A DNA stretch of 64,000 nucleotides from positions 62,001 through 126,000 of the forward strand of contig NZ_CP156084.1 of NCBI RefSeq assembly GCF_040687965.1. The letters run 5' to 3'. Source of the DNA: Methylocystis echinoides. Its GTDB lineage: Bacteria; Pseudomonadota; Alphaproteobacteria; Rhizobiales; Beijerinckiaceae. Shown here one piece after another: positions 34,495-43,661 of this stretch. The first letter of the stretch is position 1. The number at the start of each line of letters is the position of its first letter. A program made the position numbers and the translations under genes. Under the pieces are notes generated by a model. It was given only the letters and a program-made list of their open reading frames with translations. It did no database searches and was not told the origin of the DNA.

Positions 34495-34926
34495 ATGACT
34501 GTTGCAATGATTCTTTCTGAAAAAGGCCGGCATGTCGTGACGGCGGCGCCGACGGTCACCCTGCATCATGTGACCCAGGAGCTGATGCGTCACGGGATCG
34601 GCGCCCTGGTTATCGTCGACGGCGGCGGCGTGGTCGTTGGACTGATCTCGGAACGAGACGTCGTGGCGGCCGTTGCAACCGGCGGGGCGCGGGCGCTCGA
34701 GGAGCCGGTGTCAAACCACATGCAGCAGGCGCCGGTGACGGCTCACGAAAACGACACGGTCGACACCACCATGCAGACCATGACGCTCGAACGGCGTCGC
34801 CACCTTCCGGTCATGCGGGACGACCGTCTGACGGGCCTTGTCTCGATCGGCGACGTGGTGAAATATCGTATTCGCGTCATCGAAGAAGAACATCGCTCGA
34901 TGCGCGAATACATCGCCCAGGCTTGA
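34495..34926 (+). CDS. Two-CBS-domain protein
   Basis: A 143-residue protein built from a pair of CBS domains: VTAAPTVTLHHVTQELMRHG...GLISERDVVAAV, and VTAHENDTVDTTMQTM...GLVSIGDVVKYRI. Such Bateman modules bind adenine nucleotides and switch partner proteins. A C-terminal helix (RVIEEEHRSMREYIAQ) is typical of the short stand-alone form. GGGAGGGAAGCG before the ATG is a strong ribosome binding site. Confidence 0.9.
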   Translation: MTVAMILSEKGRHVVTAAPTVTLHHVTQELMRHGIGALVIVDGGGVVVGLISERDVVAAVATGGARALEEPVSNHMQQAPVTAHENDTVDTTMQTMTLERRRHLPVMRDDRLTGLVSIGDVVKYRIRVIEEEHRSMREYIAQA

Positions 34927-34947
34927 AGGCCCACTTGAAAGCCTGGC

Positions 34948-34972
34948 CCGATCGCGTCGCAGACGCGATCGG
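34948..34972. terminator. Perfect hairpin between convergent genes
   Basis: CCGATCGCGTC-GCA-GACGCGATCGG, an 11-bp perfect stem between the convergent CBS and patatin genes. No T-tract follows on either side, so it may be a two-way transcription stop or only a palindrome. Confidence 0.45.
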
Positions 34973-34980
34973 TCGAGCAA

Positions 34981-36042
34981 TCAGACCGTCGCGCCCGGAA
35001 TGGGGATATGCGCGAAAATATTGGGCAAAGCGCGCTTCGCGGCGGAGCGTCCGACATTGATGAGCTGATCGGCCTTGTGGAAATCGAACATGCCAATATC
35101 CTCCATCCGCGCGGTGATGGTGGCGTCCGGCGGATCGCCGGCTAGCCGCGAACGCAGGATGCGGTCCTGAATAATGTTGAAAGCGTCGATCATCGCCGTC
35201 GCGACGTTCGGCGCATCGCCCGGCTGACGCTCGAAATAGCGCGGCAGGATGCGATCCACGAAAGAAATGTCTGGCTTGTCCCCAAACGGCCCAGCCTCGG
35301 CCGCGCGCTTCGCCGCCGCCGGATCGTCGCGAATGACGCGCGCCCGATACATCGTGTCGGCGGTGACGTTGACCGCAATGACGAATTCCGCGCCGAGGGC
35401 GCGACAGACGGTCACCGGCACAGGATTGACCAGCGCGCCGTCGAAAAGCCAGCGGTCGCCCACGCGTACCGGCTCGAAAATGCCGGGGAGCGCGTAGGAG
35501 GCGCGGATGGCGTGGGCCAGCCCGCCGCGTTGCAGCCAGACCTCGTGACCCGTCCCGACTTCCGTCGCGACAGCTGCGAAGGGGATTGGCAAATCCTCGA
35601 TGTTGAGGGAGTCGAGCTCCTGCTCCAGCGCCGCCTTCAGCCGCTCGCCGGTGATGAGGCTGGCGCCGGAAAAGGAAAGATCCATCAGGGTGAACACGCG
35701 CCGCCGAGTGAGCGAACGCGCGAAGGTCTCGATCTGATCCAGCCGGCCGGCGGCATAGCATCCGCCCACCACGGCGCCGATGGACGTGCCGGCGACAATG
35801 TCTGGATGAATTCCCTGCTCGGACAGTTCGCGCAGCACGCCGATATGGGACCAGCCTCGCGCTGCGCCCGCGCCGAGGGCCAGCCCGATCAGCGGCTGGC
35901 CGCGGGGCCGTGTGCGCGTGTCGCGATCCTCGCCCAAAACAGCCGGGGGCCCGCCCCTTTCGGGTGTTTCCGTGGCGTTCGTCACTTCCCGCGACTCGCT
36001 GGTGATCGAAGTGTCCGTGCGTCGTAGCAGCGATAACATCAC
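34981..36042 (-). CDS. Patatin-like phospholipase (RssA-like)
   Basis: A 353-residue protein with the Ser/Asp dyad of patatin lipases: oxyanion loop LALGAGAARGWSHIG, nucleophile Ser87 in GTSIGA, and Asp201 in FDGALVNP. Residues 1-50 are a polar extension; there is no signal peptide, so it acts in the cytoplasm or at the inner face of the membrane. Substrate unknown. The start is GTG at 36042 or ATG at 36039, both served by AGGA. Confidence 0.87.
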   Translation of the reverse strand: MMLSLLRRTDTSITSESREVTNATETPERGGPPAVLGEDRDTRTRPRGQPLIGLALGAGAARGWSHIGVLRELSEQGIHPDIVAGTSIGAVVGGCYAAGRLDQIETFARSLTRRRVFTLMDLSFSGASLITGERLKAALEQELDSLNIEDLPIPFAAVATEVGTGHEVWLQRGGLAHAIRASYALPGIFEPVRVGDRWLFDGALVNPVPVTVCRALGAEFVIAVNVTADTMYRARVIRDDPAAAKRAAEAGPFGDKPDISFVDRILPRYFERQPGDAPNVATAMIDAFNIIQDRILRSRLAGDPPDATITARMEDIGMFDFHKADQLINVGRSAAKRALPNIFAHIPIPGATV

Positions 36043-36246
36043 ATAATTCCTGCTCAGTCGTCCCCTCTGCCAATCTTTTTGATTTTATATGGGAGCGAGG
36101 CTGCGCCTCGAAAATGGCCAGGAGGTTAACCTTTGGCCAAACACCTTATGCAGGCCGCAGGTTCCGTCGAGAGCCGTCAAGCCTCGAGCAAGCGTCGCCT
36201 ATTTTGGGCGCTGCGGACCAGATGCAGGAAGAGCCGGCGTGCGCCG

Positions 36247-36630
36247 TTACTCTGTAAAAATCAATCGCCGCGGCCCGCCGTCAGTCGTCACCTGCCGATA
36301 GAAACACGACTTGCGGCCGGTATGGCAGGCCTTGCCGTCGCCGCCGGCTTCGACCGTCAACATGAGCGCGTCCTGGTCGCAGTCCACGGAAAGCGACACG
36401 ACTCGCTGCACCTGTCCGGAAGTGTCGCCCTTGCGCCAGAGCGCGTTACGCGAGCGGGACCAGTAATGGGCGACGCCGGTCTCGATGGTCTTATCCAGCG
36501 CCAGCTGGTTCATATAGGCGACCATGAGAATCTCGCGCGTCGCGGCCTCCACCGTCACGCAGACGATGAGGCCGCTCGCGTCGAAACGGGGCGCAAATTG
36601 TGTCCCCTCCTCCAGCGCCGCCTTGTCCAT
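36247..36630 (-). CDS. hisI: Phosphoribosyl-AMP cyclohydrolase
   Basis: A 127-residue stand-alone HisI, which opens the purine ring of phosphoribosyl-AMP in histidine synthesis. Metal and substrate motifs are [43 protein letters not shown] and the zinc cysteines in [11 protein letters not shown]. There is no HisE fusion. The start codon overlaps the folE stop by one base (TGATG), so translation is coupled to GTP cyclohydrolase. Start at 36630 gives the standard length. Confidence 0.92.
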   Translation of the reverse strand: MDKAALEEGTQFAPRFDASGLIVCVTVEAATREILMVAYMNQLALDKTIETGVAHYWSRSRNALWRKGDTSGQVQRVVSLSVDCDQDALMLTVEAGGDGKACHTGRKSCFYRQVTTDGGPRRLIFTE

Positions 36631-37328
36631 CAACGGGCGCCGCGCAGCAGCGTGTAGAAATGCGCCTGCTGGGCCGGATCGTCGCGGAAGACGCCCGAGA
36701 ACTGGACCGTTACCGTAGACGAGCCCTGTTTCAGCACGCCGCGCATGGACATGCACATATGCTCCGCCTCGACCAGCACGGCGACGCCGCGCGGATTGAG
36801 ATGCGTCTCGATCTCGCCTGCGATCTGCGCCGTCATCGCCTCCTGGGTCTGAAGGCGGCGCGCAAAGACGTCGACGAGACGCGCAAGCTTCGAGAGGCCG
36901 ACGACGCCGCCTGTGGGATAATAGGCGATATGCGCCTTGCCGACGAAGGGCACGACATGGTGCTCGCAATGCGAGGTGAAGGGGATGTCGCGCACCAGGA
37001 CGAGGTCGTCATAGCCTTCGACCTCCTCGAAGACGCGAGAGAGCACCTCGTCCGCGGTCTCCTGATAGCCTTTGAAAAACTCCTCGTACGCCTTCACCAC
37101 GCGGCGGGGCGTCTCGCGCAGGCCCTCGCGGTCGGGATTGTCTCCGGCCCAGCGCAGCAGCGTGCGCACCGCCGCCTCGGCTTCGGCGCGGGACGGGCGC
37201 TCGAGCCTCTTCCCGGCGCCTTCGGACGCGGCAGGGCGCTCGGCGGTCGCAGGCGTGGCGTCGATCATTGGCGTGCGATCTTCTTCGAAACCGGGGCGGG
37301 CGGGAAAGGTCTTAACCACGTCATCCAT
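36630..37328 (-). CDS. folE: GTP cyclohydrolase I
   Basis: A 232-residue enzyme that makes dihydroneopterin triphosphate from GTP for folate and related pterins. It has the zinc site in [11 protein letters not shown] with the second cysteine in EHMCMSMRG, and [17 protein letters not shown] near the start of the core. About 45 residues of Ala/Pro-rich extension precede the conserved part. ATG at 37328 has GAGGAGG eight bases upstream; an in-frame start at 37358 is less likely. hisI follows with a one-base overlap. Confidence 0.93.
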   Translation of the reverse strand: MDDVVKTFPARPGFEEDRTPMIDATPATAERPAASEGAGKRLERPSRAEAEAAVRTLLRWAGDNPDREGLRETPRRVVKAYEEFFKGYQETADEVLSRVFEEVEGYDDLVLVRDIPFTSHCEHHVVPFVGKAHIAYYPTGGVVGLSKLARLVDVFARRLQTQEAMTAQIAGEIETHLNPRGVAVLVEAEHMCMSMRGVLKQGSSTVTVQFSGVFRDDPAQQAHFYTLLRGAR

Positions 37329-37583
37329 GTGGCGCCTCCTCAAACTGTCGCGCCGCAACGAGCGACGCTGGCCTCCATGCGGTCAAGACGCATGGGTCAT
37401 CACCTCAAATCACGCCCCTCGGAAACCATAAAACCGACGCGAAATTCGAGACTTCGCCCGAGTCTTGCAGAAGCTGCGGCGCCTCGGCGTTGCGCCGGAG
37501 CCGCCGCTTTCGCGCCGGCCCTCGAAACTCTATATAAAGGCGAGCGGGACCGAACGTAAGCCCCGCGCCGAGACCGCGGTGAC

Positions 37584-38024
37584 ATGCTCGATAAGGTCTA
37601 CAACGCCAGAATCCTCGAACTCGCCGGAAATATCCCGCGTATCGGCCGCTTGGCGCAGCCGGACGCCACCGCCAAGGCCTATTCCAAGCTTTGCGGCTCG
37701 ACGATCACGGTCGATCTCAACCTTCGGGACGGGAAAGTCTCCGATTACGCGCATGAGTTGAAGGCCTGCGCCCTGGGCCAGGCTTCGGCGTCGATCATGG
37801 CGCGCAATGTGGTGGGCTCGACCCCGCAGGAGTTGCGCGAAGCCCGTGAGGCGTTGCGCCGCATGCTGAAGGAGAACGGCCCGCCCCCCGAAGGCAAATG
37901 GGCCGACCTCGCCGTGCTGGAGCCCGTGCGCGACTACAAGGCGCGGCATGGGTCGACGATGCTGGCGTTCGACGCGGTGGTTGACGCGGTGGGGAAGGCG
38001 GAGGAGGCGGAGAAAGCGCAGTAG
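37584..38024 (+). CDS. IscU/NifU-N-like iron-sulfur scaffold protein
   Basis: A 146-residue protein of the IscU fold. Two of the three cluster-binding cysteines are present, Cys37 in SKLCGST and Cys62 in LKACALGQAS. The third position appears as Ser124 in ARHGSTMLAF. Alphaproteobacterial members of this type commonly look like this beside folE, and they may act as carriers rather than main scaffolds. It is divergent from folE. Confidence 0.82.
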   Translation: MLDKVYNARILELAGNIPRIGRLAQPDATAKAYSKLCGSTITVDLNLRDGKVSDYAHELKACALGQASASIMARNVVGSTPQELREAREALRRMLKENGPPPEGKWADLAVLEPVRDYKARHGSTMLAFDAVVDAVGKAEEAEKAQ

Positions 38025-38084
38025 CGCTTGCGCGGCGTGGCGGCCGCCCTACCCCCGCACGCGCCGTTCCGGCTATGTTGCGCC

Positions 38085-38594
38085 ATGACCGCCCCCCCGA
38101 TTCGCATCCTCGGCATCGACCCCGGCTTGAGAAACACCGGCTGGGGGGTCATCGAGTGTCAGGGCTCGCGCCTCTCCTTCATCGCCTGCGGGCGGGTGCG
38201 GTCGGACGGATCGCTCGACATGGGCAACCGGCTGCGGCAACTCCACGAAGGGCTGATGCAGGTCATCGCCGATTATGCGCCGCATGAGGCGGCGGTGGAG
38301 GAGACCTTCGTCAACCGCGATCCGCAATCCACCCTCAAGCTCGGTCAGGCGCGCGGCGTCGCCTTGATGGCCCCCGCCCTCGCCGGCCTCGTCATCGCCG
38401 AATATGCGGCCAATCTCGTGAAGAAGACCGTCGTTGGCGCGGGACACGCTGAAAAGGCGCAGATTCAGATGATGGTGCGCGTGCTGCTGCCCGCGAGCGC
38501 CGCAACCAGCGCCGACGCCGCCGACGCGCTGGCCGTCGCGATCTGCCATGCCCAGCACCGCGGCGCGCGGGCGCTGAAGGCGGCGCTCGCATGA
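38085..38594 (+). CDS. ruvC: Holliday-junction resolvase RuvC
   Basis: A 169-residue RNase-H-fold nuclease that cuts Holliday junctions. Catalytic acids fall at [15 protein letters not shown] (first Asp), [11 protein letters not shown] (Glu) and [14 protein letters not shown] (Asp pair). The start ATG at 38085 gives the normal length; the frame extends upstream but without family sequence. The stop overlaps the ruvA start by four bases. Confidence 0.95.
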   Translation: MTAPPIRILGIDPGLRNTGWGVIECQGSRLSFIACGRVRSDGSLDMGNRLRQLHEGLMQVIADYAPHEAAVEETFVNRDPQSTLKLGQARGVALMAPALAGLVIAEYAANLVKKTVVGAGHAEKAQIQMMVRVLLPASAATSADAADALAVAICHAQHRGARALKAALA

Positions 38595-39208
38595 TCGGCA
38601 AGCTAAAGGGCCTGATTGACAGCTACGGCGAGGATTTCGTCATTCTGGACGTGAACGGCGTCGGCTACATCGTGCATTGTTCGGCGCGAACGCTGCAAAA
38701 ACTGCCCCGCGCTGGCGAAGCGGCGGCGCTCGCCATCGAGACGCAAGTCCGCGAGGATTCAATCAAGCTCTTCGGTTTCCAGGGCGAGGCCGAGCGCGAC
38801 TGGTTCCGTCTGCTGCAAACCGTTCAGGGCGTCGGCGCCAAAGTGGCGCTTGGCATTCTCTCCATTCTTTCCGTCTCCGAACTGGGCTCGGCCATCGCCA
38901 CGCAGGACAAGGGGATGATTGCGCGCGCCTCGGGGGTCGGGCCGAAGCTCGCCGCGCGCATCGTCGCGGAACTGAAGGACAAGGCGCCCGCCTTCGGCTC
39001 GGTCGATCCAGTCGTCGCCAAACTTTCCGGCGACGCGGATGAAAGCGCCCCTTCCGCAGTGCGGGACGCCGTCTCCGCCCTCGTCAATCTCGGCTATGGC
39101 CGCCCCCAGGCGGCCGCGGCCATCGCCGCCAGCGTCAAGGCGCTCGGCGAAAGCGCCGAGACGGGCGCGCTCATCCGCCAGGGGTTGAAGGAGTTGGCCA
39201 AGGCGTAA
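38591..39208 (+). CDS. ruvA: Holliday-junction branch migration protein RuvA
   Basis: A 205-residue RuvA. It starts [20 protein letters not shown] with the OB fold, has helix-hairpin-helix elements ([36 protein letters not shown]) and the C-terminal RuvB-binding domain ([21 protein letters not shown]). It tetramerises on four-way junctions and loads RuvB. The gene overlaps ruvC by four bases. Unlike the usual order, ruvB does not follow directly. Confidence 0.95.
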   Translation: MIGKLKGLIDSYGEDFVILDVNGVGYIVHCSARTLQKLPRAGEAAALAIETQVREDSIKLFGFQGEAERDWFRLLQTVQGVGAKVALGILSILSVSELGSAIATQDKGMIARASGVGPKLAARIVAELKDKAPAFGSVDPVVAKLSGDADESAPSAVRDAVSALVNLGYGRPQAAAAIAASVKALGESAETGALIRQGLKELAKA

Positions 39209-39274
39209 GGCAACGTTAAAGCTCGGTCGACAATAAAAGAGGCGCGCCGGCGCCCGGCGCGTTTGGAGACCGGC

Positions 39275-39868
39275 ATGAGCGTGACATCCGCGGCGCCCCT
39301 CGCGGGCCTTCTGGCGCTGACGGCCCGGCGCGTTCGACAGGACCTGCAGTTCTCCCGCATCTTTCTCGTCGATCTGGCCGCGACCGCGGCCTATGGCGCG
39401 ACAACGCTGCTGCTGCTCGCCTGGGGCGACGCGACTTCGCAAAGCACGCGCGCTCTTTGCGTCGCCGGCGCGGCCTATGTGTCGCTGCTCGTGCTCAAGA
39501 TCGGCCTCGTCGTCTATCTCGAAAAGCGCGGCGGCGACGCGCGGCAGTTCATCGGCTCCGAGACGCTGGTGACGAGCGGGGTCTATGCGTTCTCCCGCAA
39601 TCCGGTGTACGTCGTCTCGCTTCTCCAGAGCCTGGCCTGGTCGCTCGGGCTGATCGGGTTCGGACTCGGAGGCGCCGGCCTCTGTCCTCTGACTTTGCTG
39701 GCCGCGGCGACGCTACTTTATGGGCACTTTTGGGGCATGGACAGGCTCATCGTGCCCCATGAGGAGGAAGCGCTGCGCGCCCGCCACCCGGAGGCCTTCG
39801 GCGCCTATTGCGCCCGCGTGAACCGCTGGTTGGGATGGCGCGCTCAGGCGGAAATGACGTCGCGGTAG
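39275..39868 (+). CDS. Isoprenylcysteine carboxyl methyltransferase-like membrane protein
   Basis: A 197-residue protein with five or so membrane helices. The C-terminal part has SGVYAFSRNPVYVVSLLQSL and, after a helix, the VPHEEEALRARHPEAFGAYC segment. These are the SAM-binding marks of the ICMT/PEMT methyltransferase family. Bacterial members methylate small molecules or lipids; the substrate here is not evident. ATG at 39275 has GGAG seven bases upstream. It lies between ruvA and ruvB and overlaps the convergent Uma2 gene by 25 bases. Confidence 0.8.
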   Translation: MSVTSAAPLAGLLALTARRVRQDLQFSRIFLVDLAATAAYGATTLLLLAWGDATSQSTRALCVAGAAYVSLLVLKIGLVVYLEKRGGDARQFIGSETLVTSGVYAFSRNPVYVVSLLQSLAWSLGLIGFGLGGAGLCPLTLLAAATLLYGHFWGMDRLIVPHEEEALRARHPEAFGAYCARVNRWLGWRAQAEMTSR

Positions 39869-40428
39869 ATTTCCGCGAGCGAGAGCTCGAAGCCGATCGC
39901 CGGCAGGCGCAGCAAATCTTCTGCCCGCTCGAGTCTGGGGCGCTCGAAAAAGCCGCCTTCGACCCGGTCGAAGACGTCGACCGCCAACTGATCGCGCTCG
40001 ATAAGGACGTAATGTCGCAGCGACGGCAGCCGCTGATACAGCGCCCACTTCTCCCAGCGGTCGCGCTGGGCCGAGCCTTTCGAAACCACTTCGACAAGGA
40101 CGACCGGATCGTCGAGGGATGTGGCGTCAGGCGGCAGCGGCCCACATTTGACGATGACGTCCGGGAAACAGGCGAGGTCCAAAAGCCTCTCCTTGAGCCA
40201 GAAGGTCTCGGCGAAAGGCCGGCAATTGGAGCCTTTGCGCCGGAAATCGGTCATCATCGCCGTGGCGACGTTTTGGCAGATCCGGTTATGCTCCCACCGC
40301 GCGCCGACCATCATGCGCACGACGCGGCCGCCGATCAGCTCCCACTTTTCGTCGGCGGGCTTGTCGGCGAGAAGTTCCTCGAAATCGTCGAGGGACATAT
40401 ACTCGTATTGCGAGGACGGGCGATTCAC
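39844..40428 (-). CDS. Uma2 family (DUF820) putative endonuclease
   Basis: A 194-residue restriction-endonuclease-like protein. Parts typical of DUF820 are YEYMSLDDFEELLAD, WELIGGRVV, EHNRICQNVATAM, PDVIVKCG, the DDPVVLVEVVSKGS strand with the catalytic Glu-x-Val-Ser, and the RYVLI-like HYVLIERDQ. The biological role is uncertain. GTG at 40428 has GGAG upstream; an ATG at 40458 would add ten residues without a binding site. The frame continues far upstream antisense to ruvB, which is a shadow. It interrupts the ruv locus. Confidence 0.82.
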   Translation of the reverse strand: MNRPSSQYEYMSLDDFEELLADKPADEKWELIGGRVVRMMVGARWEHNRICQNVATAMMTDFRRKGSNCRPFAETFWLKERLLDLACFPDVIVKCGPLPPDATSLDDPVVLVEVVSKGSAQRDRWEKWALYQRLPSLRHYVLIERDQLAVDVFDRVEGGFFERPRLERAEDLLRLPAIGFELSLAEIYRDVISA

Positions 40429-40488
40429 GGCGCGGCTCCGTTTGACAAAGATTAGCATAGCGCGCGCGCCGGCGCATGGGAGCGATCC

Positions 40489-41529
40489 TTGACCACCCCT
40501 GCCCGGCTCGTCGGCCCAGAGCAGCGCGACGACGACGCGGACCAGAGCCTCCGGCCGCTGTCGCTCGGCGACTTCACAGGCCAGGAGGCGGCGCGCGCCA
40601 ATCTCAAGGTCTTCATCGAGGCTGCGAAGCGGCGCGGCGACGCGCTCGACCATGTGCTGCTCGTCGGGCCCCCGGGCCTCGGCAAGACGACGCTGGCGCA
40701 GATCGTCGCCCGCGAACTCGGCGTCAATTTCCGATCGACGTCCGGGCCCGTGATCGCCAAGGCTGGCGATCTCGCGGCCCAGCTCACCAATCTCGAGCCG
40801 CGCGACGTGCTCTTCATCGACGAAATCCACCGCCTCAATCCGGCTGTGGAGGAAATTCTCTATCCGGCGATGGAGGATTTCCAGCTCGACCTCATCATCG
40901 GCGAGGGGCCGGCGGCGCGCTCGGTCAAGATCGACCTCGCGAAATTCACCCTTGTCGGCGCGACGACGCGCGCGGGGCTGCTGACGACGCCGCTGCGCGA
41001 CCGTTTCGGCATCCCGGTTCGGCTGAATTTCTACACGACGGAGGAGCTGGAGCTCATCGTCAAGCGCGGCGCGCGGGTCATTGGCGTCGGCATGGACGAC
41101 GCGGGCGCACGGGAGATCGCGCGGCGCTCGCGCGGCACGCCCCGCATCGCCGGCCGCCTGCTGCGGCGCGTTCGCGATTTCGCCGTCGTCGAAGGCGCCG
41201 CCACGATCACGCGGGCGCTGGCCGACCGCTCGCTCACCTTGCTCGACGTCGATTCCATCGGTCTCGACGTCATGGACCGGCGCTATCTCGACATGGTGGC
41301 CGTGAACTTCGGCGGCGGCCCGGTCGGAATCGAGACCATCGCAGCGGCCCTCTCCGAGCCCCGCGACGCCATCGAGGACATTATCGAGCCTTATCTGCTC
41401 CAGCAGGGCTTCCTCCAGCGCACGCCGCGCGGGCGCCTGCTGACGCCCCACGCCTTCCGGCATCTGGGCCTTGCGGAGCCGCCGCGGCCGGCCGGACAAT
41501 TCGGGCTCTTCGACGCAGAAAACGACTGA
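40489..41529 (+). CDS. ruvB: Holliday-junction branch migration helicase RuvB
   Basis: A 346-residue AAA+ motor. Walker [15 protein letters not shown], Walker [13 protein letters not shown], sensor 1 [10 protein letters not shown], the arginine finger region [13 protein letters not shown], and a C-terminal winged helix ([18 protein letters not shown]). It pumps DNA through the RuvA-bound junction. The TTG at 40489 follows GGGAG by eight bases and gives the expected N-terminus. It is separated from ruvA by about 1.3 kb holding two unrelated genes. Confidence 0.95.
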   Translation: MTTPARLVGPEQRDDDADQSLRPLSLGDFTGQEAARANLKVFIEAAKRRGDALDHVLLVGPPGLGKTTLAQIVARELGVNFRSTSGPVIAKAGDLAAQLTNLEPRDVLFIDEIHRLNPAVEEILYPAMEDFQLDLIIGEGPAARSVKIDLAKFTLVGATTRAGLLTTPLRDRFGIPVRLNFYTTEELELIVKRGARVIGVGMDDAGAREIARRSRGTPRIAGRLLRRVRDFAVVEGAATITRALADRSLTLLDVDSIGLDVMDRRYLDMVAVNFGGGPVGIETIAAALSEPRDAIEDIIEPYLLQQGFLQRTPRGRLLTPHAFRHLGLAEPPRPAGQFGLFDAEND

Positions 41530-41562
41530 GCCTCCCCCGCGACAAAACGAGCGCTTAACGCC

Positions 41563-41850
41563 ATGCAAGGCGCGGCTACGGTCACCCTTGCCTGGAACGC
41601 GGGCAAATTCATCGATGATCAAAAAATAGGCAGGGAGGACGGCGAAGAGACGGGCGAAATCTCGATCGACCGCATGACCGAGGAGAATGACACGAGCGCG
41701 CCGATCGAAGCGATCTGCGAAATGCTCTGCGACAAGCTCATTGCCGAACAGGAGATCGCCTGCGCTGATCCCGCCGCCCGCTTCACCTGGGTCGAAGGCA
41801 ATCGCGTTCGCCGGGTCCTGCTCGGTAATACGGGCGCAGCCGCCCACTAG
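41563..41850 (+). CDS. Possible small acidic protein of unknown function
   Basis: A 95-residue frame between ruvB and ybgC. The central part (APIEAICEMLCDKLIAEQEI) is amphipathic and acidic, with three cysteines overall, and no family is recognised. No clear ribosome binding site precedes the ATG; an internal ATG at 41674 would give 58 residues. The gap and orientation make a gene possible but the coding evidence is thin. Confidence 0.3.
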   Translation: MQGAATVTLAWNAGKFIDDQKIGREDGEETGEISIDRMTEENDTSAPIEAICEMLCDKLIAEQEIACADPAARFTWVEGNRVRRVLLGNTGAAAH

Positions 41851-41994
41851 ACGCGCTCGCATTGGCCCGGCTGCGGCGACGCGCCGGGCCTATAATCCGA
41901 CGGCTCGATCGTCGCGCGCGCATGGTATAGGAGGCCCGGCCGCCGGCGCTCGTCGGCGACGCCCCTGACATGTCAAAACGCGCGAGCCCTTCAC

Positions 41995-42414
41995 ATGACG
42001 TCGCCCCATCGCCTCTCCGTCCGCGTCTATTGGGAAGACACCGACGCCTCGGGGCTCGTCTATCATACCTCCTATGTTCGCTTCATGGAGCGCGGGCGCA
42101 CCGAGCTTCTGCGCTCGCTTGGGCTTGAACAGAGTCAGCTCCTCGACGGCGCGGCCGGCGCCCCGATCTATTTCGTCGTGCGCGCGATGGAGCTCGATTT
42201 TCGCAAACCGGCGGTGCTGGACGATCTTCTTTCGGTCGAAACGAAACCGCTGGATCTTGGCGGCGCGTCGCTCAGCCTCGATCAGCGCGTGATGCGCGGC
42301 GACGAGCCGCTGGTGACGGCGGTCGTGAAGGTGGTCTGCGTCGAGAATGGACGCGCCAAACGCCTGCCGGCCGAGGTGCGGGCGAAATTCGAGGCGCTGC
42401 GCGCGGATCGCTGA
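41995..42414 (+). CDS. ybgC: Tol-Pal-associated acyl-CoA thioesterase
   Basis: A 139-residue hotdog-fold thioesterase. VYWEDTDASGLVYHTSYVRFMERGRTELL is the conserved start (given here by its key residues: the active-site Asp in EDTDASG, and VYHxxY), with RAMELDFRKPAVLDDLLSVET next. YbgC usually heads the tolQRAB operon. Here a reverse-strand phosphate-binding protein gene lies between ybgC and tolQ. Confidence 0.9.
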   Translation: MTSPHRLSVRVYWEDTDASGLVYHTSYVRFMERGRTELLRSLGLEQSQLLDGAAGAPIYFVVRAMELDFRKPAVLDDLLSVETKPLDLGGASLSLDQRVMRGDEPLVTAVVKVVCVENGRAKRLPAEVRAKFEALRADR

Positions 42415-42444
42415 AGCTGGAAGCGGCGCCCGGCCGCCTGTCGC

Positions 42445-43419
42445 CTACTCCGCGAATGCGAGCAGGCCCAGACGCGTCAATTCATGCTCGCGGATGTTTC
42501 GGGTGATGGGGTAATAGCCGCCCTTTTTCGCCTGCGTCTGACCGTCGCGGGACAGAATATATTTCACGAATTCGCCCGAAAGCGTGTCGAGCGGCGATTT
42601 GGGGTCCTTGAGCAAATAGACGTAGAGTCCGCGGGCGAGCGGATATTTGCGCGTATAGGCGCTCTCGAATGAGGTGTCGTAGCACGGCTTGCCGGCACTG
42701 GCGGCGACAGGCACGGCGCGGACTCCGTCGGTCTTGTAGCCGATGCCCGAATAGCCGATCGCGCCCTGTTCCGCGGCGACGGCCTTCACCACCGCTTCCG
42801 AACCCGCCTGCTGCTGAACCGCCTCCTTGAAATCGCCGCCGCCGAGCACGTTCTGCTTGAAAAATTTGTTGGTGCCGGAAAGCGTGTTGCGGCCGAAAAG
42901 CGTGATCGGTTTCGCCGCCCACGGGCCCGTCGCGCCGAGATCGCCCCAGACATGCGCGCTCTTGCCGCCCGCGCTCTTGGGGTTTTCGGCGAAAATCCGG
43001 TCGAGCTGCTCCAGCGTGAGGCAATGCACGGGATTGTCCTTGTGGACATAGATCGCCAAAGCGTCCACAGCGACCAGGACGCCCGTCGGCCGATAACCGC
43101 GTTTAGCCTCGAACGCCGCAATCTCGTCCGGGGTCATCTGACGCGACATCGGGGCGAGCTGCGACTCGCCCGAAAGCAGAGCGGGCGGCGCCGTATTGGA
43201 CCCTTTGCCTTCGATCTCGATCTCCACGCCGGGATAAATGGCTTTGAAGCCCTCCGCCCAAAGCTCCATCTCGCGCAAAAGCGTGTCCGAACCGACGGAT
43301 TTCAGCTTCCCGGACAGAACCCGGACGGGCTTGTAGGGAGAAAGCTCCAGATCGAAGGACAGGGCGGCGGGAAAAGTCATCGCGCAAAAGGCGAGGACTG
43401 TCGCGAGGATACGTTTCAT
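42445..43419 (-). CDS. PstS-like phosphate-binding protein
   Basis: A 324-residue exported protein (signal peptide MKRILATVLAFCAMTFPAALS) of the PstS-like substrate-binding fold. Phosphate-contact segments include LKSVGSDTLLREMELWAEGF, KGSNTAPPALLSGESQLAPMSR and FGRNTLSGTNKFFKQ. No pstCAB genes follow, so it may be an orphan binding protein. A Pho-box-like site lies 50 bases upstream of the start, supporting phosphate control. ATG at 43419 places the signal peptide at the N-terminus. Confidence 0.82.
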   Translation of the reverse strand: MKRILATVLAFCAMTFPAALSFDLELSPYKPVRVLSGKLKSVGSDTLLREMELWAEGFKAIYPGVEIEIEGKGSNTAPPALLSGESQLAPMSRQMTPDEIAAFEAKRGYRPTGVLVAVDALAIYVHKDNPVHCLTLEQLDRIFAENPKSAGGKSAHVWGDLGATGPWAAKPITLFGRNTLSGTNKFFKQNVLGGGDFKEAVQQQAGSEAVVKAVAAEQGAIGYSGIGYKTDGVRAVPVAASAGKPCYDTSFESAYTRKYPLARGLYVYLLKDPKSPLDTLSGEFVKYILSRDGQTQAKKGGYYPITRNIREHELTRLGLLAFAE

Positions 43420-43468
43420 GAGGGGCTCTTTGGCCAAAGGATTGCGACTGTCATAATCTAGAAACAAG

Positions 43469-43486
43469 CTGACAGTCCGATGACAT
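43469..43486 (-). promoter_or_regulatory. Pho-box-like PhoB site upstream of the PstS-like gene
   Basis: Minus strand: ATGTCAT-CGGA-CTGTCAG, two direct heptamers 11 bases apart, close to the PhoB consensus CTGTCAT-N4-CTGTCAT. A further CTGTCAT half-site occurs at about 43448 on the plus strand. Confidence 0.6.
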
Positions 43487-43661
43487 GGCCCCCCTTTAAG
43501 CCGCCGGGTCACGATCTTTTAACCCTTACGGCTTGTTAAGATTTCGGCGGTAGCTATCCTTGTGCGGCGCAACGAAGCCCCAGAAAGGGCGAAATTGCGG
43601 GCAATAAGGGCGGCGCTTTTGCTCAGGAAAAGCGCGCCAAATTCCGCTTCAAGGACAAATC

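Noticed and set aside
40459-41862. Upstream extension of the Uma2 frame across ruvB
   Set aside because: The extension is antisense to ruvB with no family sequence; the Uma2 domain starts near 40428.
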